This document shows, in pieces, positions 1 to 5,628 of a stretch of 7,270 bases of DNA (position 1 is the first letter of the stretch; the number at the start of each line of letters is the position of its first letter). The translations under genes and the position numbers were made by a program. Below the pieces are notes generated by a model. The model did no database searches, was not told the DNA's origin, and saw only the letters and a list, made by a program, of their open reading frames with translations. Source of the DNA: an uncultured Clostridia bacterium (GTDB taxonomy: Bacteria > Bacillota > Clostridia > Oscillospirales > CAG-272); NCBI GenBank assembly GCA_904502015.1, contig CAJGEA010000093.1:1-7270 (forward strand). The letters run 5' to 3'.

Positions 1-41
1 AATATTCCTTATCGGGTATAGATATTCTTTGGTTTAAGGGT

Positions 42-89
42 GTAGGGGCGTTCTTTGAACGCCCGCGGGCGCACACAGTGCGCCCCTAC
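42..89. repeat. Palindromic GC-rich repeat element (two hairpins inside terminal inverted repeats)
   Basis: The outer 9-mers gtaggggcg (42-50) and cgcccctac (81-89) are perfect inverted repeats. Inside lie two further perfect hairpins: ggcgttc/gaacgcc (47-53 with 57-63, loop ttt) and gggcgcac/gtgcgccc (67-74 with 78-85, loop aca). The segment can therefore fold either as one long stem or as two adjacent stem-loops, on either strand. This layout is typical of dispersed intergenic palindromic (REP- or MITE-like) elements in Clostridia. It lies about 150 bp downstream of the sensor kinase stop, where it might act as a transcript 3' end or processing site. No U-tract follows, so I do not call it an intrinsic terminator. 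Copy number elsewhere in the genome cannot be seen from here. Confidence 0.7.
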
Positions 90-110
90 CATGGGTTGTT
101 ATAAACCGTT

Positions 111-226
111 CGATAAATCCAAATTTGAAAACCACTTTTGCACTCGGGGGAGATGGTCGGCGCGTGCCAACCATCCCCGAGCCAAAGCCGCACCGCAGGT
201 GCCCGACAAATCCAAATTTGAATACC
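111..226. repeat. Pair of 23-base near-perfect direct repeats flanking two hairpins
   Basis: The copies at 111-133 and 204-226 match at 21 of 23 positions (cgaYaaatccaaatttgaaWacc), start to start 93 bp apart. Each contains the palindromic core caaatttg. Between them are a stem-loop at 143-181 (ctcgggg with ccccgag, then atggt with accat and ggc with gcc, with a 3-nt bulge) and a short hairpin at 190-202 (gcacc, loop gca, ggtgc). Repeat, hairpin, repeat together look like a composite intergenic element. No convincing gene lies in 1-236. Direct repeats flanking a hairpin could mark an insertion, or could be modules of a larger repeat family that includes the palindrome at 42-89. Confidence 0.6.
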
Positions 227-249
227 TGCCGAATCGTTACGTTTCGGCA
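227..249 (-). terminator. Weak hairpin across the sensor kinase stop codon
   Basis: tgccgaa (227-233) pairs with ttcggca (243-249), giving a 7-bp stem with a 9-base loop that contains the TAA stop of the histidine kinase (237-239). It sits at the 3' end of the htrA-RR-HK transcript. No run of U follows on the minus strand, so if it helps transcription end, it would be by stabilising the 3' end or through a factor. Confidence as a real terminator is low. Confidence 0.25.
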
Positions 250-1856
250 TCAAAGCCGTCAATGGAGTCCACGGGCAGGTCAAACCAAAATGTGGAGCCT
301 TCTCCAAGGCGGCTTTCCACGCCGTAGGTGGTGCAGTGCGCCTCAAGAATCTGCTTGACGATGGAGAGTCCGAGTCCCGTACCCACCGTGGCACGACGGT
401 GAACCTTATCTACCTTATAGTAGCGATCCCAGATGAGCGGGATCTGGTCGGGCTCAATGCCCACGCCGCTGTCGGTAACCGACACGCGGACGTGACGGCG
501 GTCGGCCGACACGGTCTGGCTCACGCGCACCAGCTTGTCCTCCCCCGTATAGTTGATCGCGTTATTGATAAGGTTATAGACAACCTGCAGGATCATGGTG
601 CGGTCGGCAATCACGCTCACCGATTCGTCGCAGGCGTACTCAATGCGGTAGCCGTCCTTTTGGGTGAGCTTTTCGTAGCGGGACATGGTGGTGCGAACGG
701 TTTCGGTGAGATTGAAATGCTCGGGGGTGGGGCGGCGGGAGCCTGCCTGCAATTTAGAGAGATCCAACAGGTCGTTGACCAGCCCCGAGAGTCGCTCGGT
801 CTCGTCGATGATGACCTGCACATTTTCGGGAGTATTCTCGCCCGGCAGATCACGCATGACCTCGCCGTAACCCACGATCATGGTCAGCGGTGTGCGCAGG
901 TCATGGGAGATATTCGCCAGCAATTCCTTTTGCAGCGTATCGCTTTGGGACAGCTCGCGCGAGGCGTGGGTGAGGGAGTCGGAGAGCTCCATGACCTCCC
1001 GAAATCCGTCCACGCGGAAGTCGGCGTCGTACCGCCCCTCGGCCAGCCGCTTGGCGGCAACGTTCATTTTTTCAATAGGACGGCAGATATTGCGGGACAG
1101 GAGAACGGCAAGCACCAGCGCGCTGATCAGTAAGATCACGGCGATCATCCAGAACTGAGTTTTCAGTGTGGTAACCGTGGCGTTCAGCGGCATGAGCGCC
1201 GAGTTGAGCAGAACGATATAGGTCTGCCCGCCCTCGCCCTCAGTCACGCGGACGCGCAGGACGTTGACCGCGTGGCGGGAAAACTGATTTCGCAGGCTTT
1301 CCAACCGTCCGCCCACCCCATCGGAGTGTTCCCTCAGATCAGGGGGGGGAGTGAGAACGCCGTTCTGCTCCAGCCACGAGGAGTCGTTTGTGAGTTGTTT
1401 GGTATATTCCCCTCCGTGATTGACTGCCTCGTTATAGAGATAGGTAAGAAATTCATCCGACACGCCGTGATGGATGATGCAGGCCCCCGACACGTCGGTG
1501 GACGCCACCTCACGGGCGTTGGATCTGTCCAGGCGGAACACCCGCACGCAGATCACGTACTCGGCGGCATAGTCACCGACAATCTCCTGCAGTCCTTCAT
1601 CCGACTGCCGTACCGCTTCGCAAACCGCGCGGTCTACGCGGTCAAGCTCGTTGTATTTGCTTTGGCGGTAAAAGTAATTGAGCAGACCAATCTGCATCAC
1701 CCATACCACGGTGAGCACGAACAGGGTAAACAGAGCGAGATAGTAAAACAGCTTTCGCGCAAGACCGATGCGAGGTCTTGCGCGAGGGGGTTCATAGGAC
1801 GATACGACCGCCTCCGCAGAGGGTTCGTCCATTACGGCGGACTTTTTCTTTGGCAT
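237..1856 (-). CDS. Membrane-bound sensor histidine kinase (HAMP-HisKA-HATPase_c)
   Basis: 539 residues. A basic cytoplasmic N-terminus is followed by a first membrane segment (about 36-60), an extracytoplasmic sensor region of about 170 residues (61-233) and a second membrane segment (about 235-254). Then come a HAMP linker (about 255-306), a HisKA helix pair with phospho-acceptor His318 in NISHDLRTPL, and an HATPase_c domain. The ATPase shows the N box (N428 to N432), G1 (D462-S-G-V-G) and G2 (G492-T-G-L-G-L). All catalytic motifs are intact, so it should autophosphorylate and pass phosphate to the regulator encoded just upstream. The start is supported by AAGGGAG nine bases before ATG. It follows the regulator stop by 25 bp, so the two are co-transcribed, with htrA in front. 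The sensor region resembles nothing I can name and contains Cys79, Cys103 and Cys126. By context the signal may be envelope or secretion stress, as for CssS or CiaH; this is inference. Confidence 0.95.
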   Translation of the reverse strand: MPKKKSAVMDEPSAEAVVSSYEPPRARPRIGLARKLFYYLALFTLFVLTVVWVMQIGLLNYFYRQSKYNELDRVDRAVCEAVRQSDEGLQEIVGDYAAEYVICVRVFRLDRSNAREVASTDVSGACIIHHGVSDEFLTYLYNEAVNHGGEYTKQLTNDSSWLEQNGVLTPPPDLREHSDGVGGRLESLRNQFSRHAVNVLRVRVTEGEGGQTYIVLLNSALMPLNATVTTLKTQFWMIAVILLISALVLAVLLSRNICRPIEKMNVAAKRLAEGRYDADFRVDGFREVMELSDSLTHASRELSQSDTLQKELLANISHDLRTPLTMIVGYGEVMRDLPGENTPENVQVIIDETERLSGLVNDLLDLSKLQAGSRRPTPEHFNLTETVRTTMSRYEKLTQKDGYRIEYACDESVSVIADRTMILQVVYNLINNAINYTGEDKLVRVSQTVSADRRHVRVSVTDSGVGIEPDQIPLIWDRYYKVDKVHRRATVGTGLGLSIVKQILEAHCTTYGVESRLGEGSTFWFDLPVDSIDGFDAET

Positions 1857-1881
1857 GGGCCGTATCTCCCTTCAGTCAAAA

Positions 1882-2577
1882 TCAGTTTTCCTCAAAGCGG
1901 TAACCCACTCCGCGGAGCGTCACGATGTAGCGCGCGTAGGGGCCAAGGCTCTTGCGGAGGAGCTTGATGTGGGTATCCAGCGTGCGCGCATCGCCGAAGA
2001 AATCATACCCCCACACCTCGCTGATGAGGCGCTCACGTGTCAGGGCAATGTTGCGGTTTGCCAACATATAGAAGAACAGATCGTACTCCTTGGGGGACAT
2101 ATCCACCCGCTCGCCCTCCACGTACACGATGCGCGCGGTCAGGTCGGCGCGCAGGCCGCCGTTATCCAGTTCCACAACCTCGTTGGTAACGCGGGGGGCA
2201 GTGGCAGAAACGGGACGGTTGACGCGCTTCATGACGGCGTCCACGCGGAGCATCAGCTCCTTGGGGGAGAAGGGCTTGACCACGTAATCGTCCACGCCCA
2301 CCTCAAAGCCGTTAATGCGGTCGTATTCCTCACCGCGCGCCGACAGCATGATAATGGGAGTCCCTGCAATTTTGCGGATCTCGCGGCAGGCCGAAAAGCC
2401 GTCCAGCTCGGGCATCATGATGTCCATGATGATAAGGTCAAAGCTCTCGCGGCGGCAAAGGCAGACGGCCTCCATACCGTCCCCTGCCTCGGTAACGGTA
2501 TGGCCCTCAAACTCGGCGTATTTGCGGATGATATTGCGAATGCGGCTCTCGTCGTCTACAACTAAAATGTGATACAT
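1882..2577 (-). CDS. OmpR/PhoB-family response regulator
   Basis: 231 residues, the usual length for the family. The N-terminal receiver domain (1-118) has the acidic pair D8/D9, phospho-acceptor Asp52 in MDIMMPELDG, the Thr/Ser-switch position at S79, Tyr98 and invariant Lys101 in KPF. The C-terminal winged-helix DNA-binding domain (about 130-229) has SPKEYDLFFYML, LTRERLISEVWG, the recognition helix region ARTLDTHIKLLRKSL and the terminal hairpin VTLRGVGYRFEEN. It is a transcription factor that should bind tandem direct repeats once phosphorylated by the downstream kinase. ATG is preceded by AAAGG with 11 bases between. The gene starts 30 bp after the htrA stop. An 11-bp-period repeat in the htrA promoter is a good candidate target, which would make the operon autoregulated. 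Comparable regulators beside htrA are CssR (Bacillus) and CiaR (Streptococcus); orthology cannot be decided by eye. Confidence 0.96.
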   Translation of the reverse strand: MYHILVVDDESRIRNIIRKYAEFEGHTVTEAGDGMEAVCLCRRESFDLIIMDIMMPELDGFSACREIRKIAGTPIIMLSARGEEYDRINGFEVGVDDYVVKPFSPKELMLRVDAVMKRVNRPVSATAPRVTNEVVELDNGGLRADLTARIVYVEGERVDMSPKEYDLFFYMLANRNIALTRERLISEVWGYDFFGDARTLDTHIKLLRKSLGPYARYIVTLRGVGYRFEEN

Positions 2578-2607
2578 ATACGTCGGTTCCTTTCTTATTT
2601 TATGCTT

Positions 2608-4077
2608 TTAAGCGGCGGGCTCCGTGACGGTAGGCACGTATTCCACGAGAGACAGAGTCACGGTGACCTGCTTTTTCGTGGAGGAGCGGTAGACCACCAG
2701 CTCCACGGTGTCCCCGACTCCCTTGCCCGAAATGACGGTTTGCACCTCGGCCATCGAGGTCACTTCAATGCCGTCCACGGTCAGGACGAGGTCGCCCTTC
2801 TTTATATCGTTGACATTGGTTTCCCAAATATACACGCCCGTGTAGCGCGAGCCGAAATAGTACAGCGCCGTTTGCACGTTGGTCACGTCCACCAGGGTTG
2901 CGTCCAGCGCGGGGCGCCCCTTGACATAGCCATGGTCAATCAGCTCCAGGATCACGTCATAGGCGGTATCCACGGGAATGGCAAAGCTGAGTCCCTCGAT
3001 CTCCTCGGAGGAGTACTTGGCGTTGACGATGCCCACGAGCTCTCCCGCCATGTTAAAGAGTCCACCGCCCGAGTTACCGGGGTTGATGGGGGCCGACACC
3101 TGCAGCAGTGTCATATCCACATGGTCAATGGTAATGGTACGCTCGGTGGCACTGACGATACCCTCGGTCACCGTACCGCCCAATGAGCCCAGCGGATTGC
3201 CGATGGCGATGATATCCTCACCGACCACAAGGTCAAAGCTGGCTCCCAGGGGGGCAACCGTCAAATCACGGCCTGCGGCGTCGATCCACAGAACGGCCAC
3301 GTCGGTCTGCTCATCCGAGCCGATCAGGGTGGCCTCATATTTCGCACCGTCGGTGAGGCGGACAATGATGGTATCCGCGCCGTCAATGACGTGGTGATTG
3401 GTGACGATAAAGCCGTCCTCCGACACGATGACGCCGCTGCCCGCGCCCGAGGTAATATACTGCCCCACGCGCCCCGATTGCACCAGCGTTTCAGTCGAGA
3501 TCTCCACGACAGTGTCCGCTACGCGGGCAACCACGGTAGGGATGGTGGTGGCATCAGCCCCCGCCGAGGTCAGAACACGGCCTGCGGCATCGGTTTCAAT
3601 CTCGGCCTTGCCGTCGCCGTTGGCATCGGCTCGCTGGGGTTCTTTCTTGTCAATACTGGCATGGGACGGGGCCGTACCCTCGGCGGTTTGCGCGCCCTCC
3701 AGATCATTTTCCACGGTCTGCTCGTCGGGCGAGGTTTCGGCAGGCTCGCTCTCGTCGCCGTTGATGTATAGGCCGTCCGCGGTCTGCACCTCGCCGTCGG
3801 TGCGCTCGCCTTCCCCGCCGTCGGACGTTCCGCCGAGTCCCGTAAAACGGGCTACGGCCAGCACGCCCAGCACACAGCCGCCCATCAGCACAACGGTCAG
3901 AGCAACGGCGGCGAGTGCAATCACCCAGCCTCGTGGCGACGTGCGCCCCGATCCCGCCGAAGGATTGGGGGTATAGACCATACCGTGCCCTCCGTCGGGA
4001 GTGGTATATTCGGTTTGTGTAGAATCACCCGCTTCGTAGGACGGGCGGGATTCGTTCGGATCAAAATCGTGGTTCAT
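2608..4077 (-). CDS. htrA: Membrane-anchored HtrA/DegP-type serine protease with one PDZ domain
   Basis: 489 residues from the chosen ATG, which has GGAGG 11 bases upstream. The frame stays open to an ATG at 4254, but that codon overlaps the predicted -10 box and the added residues look like non-coding sequence. A cytoplasmic N-terminus (1-49) leads to one membrane segment (about 51-75), then an acidic Thr/Glu/Asp-rich linker (about 80-165) and a trypsin-like protease domain (about 180-375). The triad is His229 (TNHHV), Asp259 (QTDVAVL) and Ser336 (GNSGGG). A C-terminal PDZ-like domain follows (about 395-475). The protein should sit on the outer face of the membrane and degrade or refold misfolded exported proteins. 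Two oddities are an EF-hand/dockerin-like loop in the linker (D151-x-N153-x-D155-G) and a PDZ that lacks the usual SPAxxAGL segment before KKGDLVLTVDG (426-436). The gene heads the htrA-RR-HK operon. Confidence 0.95.
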   Translation of the reverse strand: MNHDFDPNESRPSYEAGDSTQTEYTTPDGGHGMVYTPNPSAGSGRTSPRGWVIALAAVALTVVLMGGCVLGVLAVARFTGLGGTSDGGEGERTDGEVQTADGLYINGDESEPAETSPDEQTVENDLEGAQTAEGTAPSHASIDKKEPQRADANGDGKAEIETDAAGRVLTSAGADATTIPTVVARVADTVVEISTETLVQSGRVGQYITSGAGSGVIVSEDGFIVTNHHVIDGADTIIVRLTDGAKYEATLIGSDEQTDVAVLWIDAAGRDLTVAPLGASFDLVVGEDIIAIGNPLGSLGGTVTEGIVSATERTITIDHVDMTLLQVSAPINPGNSGGGLFNMAGELVGIVNAKYSSEEIEGLSFAIPVDTAYDVILELIDHGYVKGRPALDATLVDVTNVQTALYYFGSRYTGVYIWETNVNDIKKGDLVLTVDGIEVTSMAEVQTVISGKGVGDTVELVVYRSSTKKQVTVTLSLVEYVPTVTEPAA

Positions 4078-4237
4078 GGAATACGCATCCTCCGTGGGAT
4101 ATGGTTTGGCCGCGGCGACCATTTGACTGCGGTGGCCGTTGGGCCACGTGCGGCCGTTTTGACACCTGCGGGAGTACCGTCCGCCTTTGCACGAAAGGGG
4201 GAAAGGGCAAAGCCGCGGCGACGATCCTCCCGCGTGT
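4078..4237 (-). promoter_or_regulatory. GC-rich 5' leader of the htrA operon, possibly structured
   Basis: About 160 bases separate the predicted transcription start (near 4237) from the htrA ATG, which is long for a bacterial leader. It contains a perfect 6-bp stem with a 4-base loop (gtggcc 4132-4137 with ggccac 4142-4147), a second stem (ctttgc 4185-4190 with gcaaag 4207-4212), and an 11-base direct repeat gccgcggcgac at 4109-4119 and 4212-4222. I recognise no known riboswitch or protein-binding leader. Folding and function are unproven. Confidence 0.35.
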
Positions 4238-4243
4238 AGGTCT

Positions 4244-4278
4244 ATTATAGCCATCCGATGTGACGGTTTTTTGACGGT
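4244..4278 (-). promoter_or_regulatory. htrA operon promoter with 11-bp tandem operator
   Basis: On the minus strand a perfect -10 box TATAAT lies at 4249-4244. No good -35 hexamer sits at the right distance. Its place is taken by two copies of ACCGTCA (4278-4272 and 4267-4261), exactly 11 bp apart and separated by AAAA. The nearer copy ends 11 bp before the -10 box. Direct heptamers with 11-bp period overlapping a weak -35 are the established architecture of PhoB/OmpR-type activator sites. The likely binder is the response regulator encoded in the same operon. The region upstream (4290-4310) is AT-rich and could act as an UP element. Confidence 0.65.
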
Positions 4279-4309
4279 AGTGGCACTTTGTCTTGAAAAA
4301 TTTTAAAAA

Positions 4310-5050
4310 TTATATCTTATCCAAATATTCCTCCAGCGTCAGCCCCGATTCATGCATGGAAGTCGCCGCCTCCACGCCCACGAAACGGTAGTGCCACGGC
4401 TCATATCCGTAACCAACGATCGCCTGCTTGCCCTGCGGATAGCGCAGGATAAAGCCGAAATAGTGGGCATTCGCGCAGAGCCACGCATAGGCGGGATTTT
4501 GGGCAAAGCTTTCGTCAAGGGACACGTAATTCGTGCTGATAAGATCCACGCAGAGCCCCGTTTGGTGCTCGCTGGTACCGGGACGTGCCGAATAAGTCAG
4601 GACATACGCCTCGGCCTCGGCATCCGACCAATCGGGGTAGTTGGATTTTTCCTTCTCAATATAGGTATAGAACAGAGATTGCTGATAGCCGTAGGAGCGG
4701 TAGCCGCTGGTCACGACGATATCGGTATATCCGCACGCCCACAGCTCGCGCACGAGAGCTTCAACCGCGAGGGCGGCGCTTTCCTCGAGCTGGATTTCCT
4801 TGCCGTACAGGGTCAGCGAGGCATCCAGCGTGCAAAGCGCCTCGGGAACGTAGGTCGCGCCGAGGGGGTGCTGCTTATTGGCAAGCAGGAGATATTTGTC
4901 GGAATTCTGCATGATGGCGTCCTCAAAGTGTTCTATGTCGATACGGTAATCGTAGTCGGGCAGGCGGCTCTCCCCGTCCCCGCACCCCGAAAGCAGGGTG
5001 AGCGCCAGACAGACGAGGGAAAGACAGAGCGCGATGTGGCGATGCAGCAT
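4310..5050 (-). CDS. Lipoprotein M15 (VanY/LdcB-type) peptidoglycan carboxypeptidase
   Basis: 246 residues with a lipoprotein signal: basic start, hydrophobic core about 6-20 and lipobox LSGC with Cys23 as the lipidated residue. The mature protein should be tethered to the outer face of the membrane. The M15 metallopeptidase domain (about 75-246) shows SGYRS (115-119), the zinc-ligand motif SEHQTGLCVDL (His162, Asp169) and EPWHYRF with catalytic Glu217 and third ligand His220. The family trims the terminal D-alanine from peptidoglycan stem peptides (D,D- or L,D-carboxypeptidase); the exact substrate cannot be read from sequence. The AAGGAG before its ATG includes the stop codon of mnmM and lies 6 bases from the start, so translation is probably coupled. 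No clear terminator follows before the htrA promoter. Confidence 0.93.
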   Translation of the reverse strand: MLHRHIALCLSLVCLALTLLSGCGDGESRLPDYDYRIDIEHFEDAIMQNSDKYLLLANKQHPLGATYVPEALCTLDASLTLYGKEIQLEESAALAVEALVRELWACGYTDIVVTSGYRSYGYQQSLFYTYIEKEKSNYPDWSDAEAEAYVLTYSARPGTSEHQTGLCVDLISTNYVSLDESFAQNPAYAWLCANAHYFGFILRYPQGKQAIVGYGYEPWHYRFVGVEAATSMHESGLTLEEYLDKI

Positions 5051-5060
5051 GGAGTACTCC

Positions 5061-5615
5061 TTACGGTTTGGTTTCCACCACGATGAAAAAGGGTGAGGTG
5101 GGGGAGTTGACGATCTTGACGAGGGTGGCGCAGATGCGGTGACGGCTGATACCCGACAGGTAATCCAGGATCATCTGTCCCTCGGCATCGCCCTCGGCGT
5201 GGCCGGGGTAGACCGCGATGTTGAGAATGGCGTCCCGATCCATCAGGCTGATGGCATCGCGGATGGCGGGGAGGGTGGTTTCCCGTAGAGTGGTGATGGA
5301 TTTATCCCCGCCCGGCAGCCAGCCGAGGTTAAACATCCCCGCGCGGAAGGGTACGTCCACGTACTTTTTGACGTTGGAGTGGGAGTCCAGAATGAGCTGG
5401 TAATTATCGGGGCAGCCCGTCTTGACCAAGTGCTCCTGTGTGGAGGCAAGGGCCTGCTCCTGCACGTCAAAGGCGTAGACAAAGCCCTCCTTGCCCACGG
5501 TTTTGGACAGAAATTCGGTATCGTAGCCGTTACCCATGGTGAAGTCCACGGCAACGTCTCCCTCACGCAGGTGGCGGAGGATGAAGTATTTATGTAGCTC
5601 AAGCAGATCAATCAT
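5061..5615 (-). CDS. mnmM: tRNA wobble-uridine methyltransferase MnmM (YtqB family)
   Basis: 184 residues from the ATG at 5615, which has AAGGGG 9 bases upstream. The frame extends further upstream, but only across the 3' end of the neighbouring gene. It is a compact class I SAM-dependent methyltransferase with almost no accessory domain. Visible family signatures are VDFTMGNGYDTEFL (23-36, SAM-binding loop), the acidic residue Asp50 in YAFDVQ (likely ribose contact), DSHSN (77-81), FNLGWLPGGDKSI (95-107) and the YPGHAEGD region with His139. These match the B. subtilis YtqB family (formerly 'putative rRNA methylase'), now known as MnmM, which methylates nm5(s2)U34 to mnm5(s2)U34 in tRNA. It lies between the DUF6062-type gene (13-bp gap) and the M15 lipoprotein gene (10-bp gap), with stop codons fused to the next Shine-Dalgarno at both junctions. 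Confidence 0.92.
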   Translation of the reverse strand: MIDLLELHKYFILRHLREGDVAVDFTMGNGYDTEFLSKTVGKEGFVYAFDVQEQALASTQEHLVKTGCPDNYQLILDSHSNVKKYVDVPFRAGMFNLGWLPGGDKSITTLRETTLPAIRDAISLMDRDAILNIAVYPGHAEGDAEGQMILDYLSGISRHRICATLVKIVNSPTSPFFIVVETKP

Positions 5616-5628
5616 GTGATTATTCCCC

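Noticed and set aside
42..226. CRISPR array
   Set aside because: Only two direct repeats are present, the intervening segment is 70 bases and self-complementary, and no cas gene is nearby.
336..1133. Long open frame on the plus strand (265 codons) antisense to the sensor kinase
   Set aside because: It lies wholly opposite an intact kinase gene, has no convincing ribosome binding site, and its protein has no recognisable domain; GC-rich coding DNA commonly gives such shadow frames.
1855..2565. Open frame on the plus strand (236 codons) antisense to the response regulator
   Set aside because: The response regulator on the other strand is complete with all family residues; the antisense frame is a codon-bias shadow.
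4078..4254. Longer HtrA start at 4254 (59 extra residues)
   Set aside because: The upstream ATG overlaps the TATAAT box, the added sequence is unlike a protein N-terminus, and the ATG at 4077 has GGAGG at a usable distance.
4281..4310. AT-rich aaaaattttaaaaatt as a terminator after the peptidase gene
   Set aside because: There is no GC-rich stem before the T-run; AT pairing alone would not form a stable intrinsic terminator. It fits an UP-like element better.
4352..5086. Open frame on the plus strand (244 codons) antisense to the M15 peptidase
   Set aside because: The peptidase has lipobox, zinc ligands and a good start; the antisense product resembles nothing.
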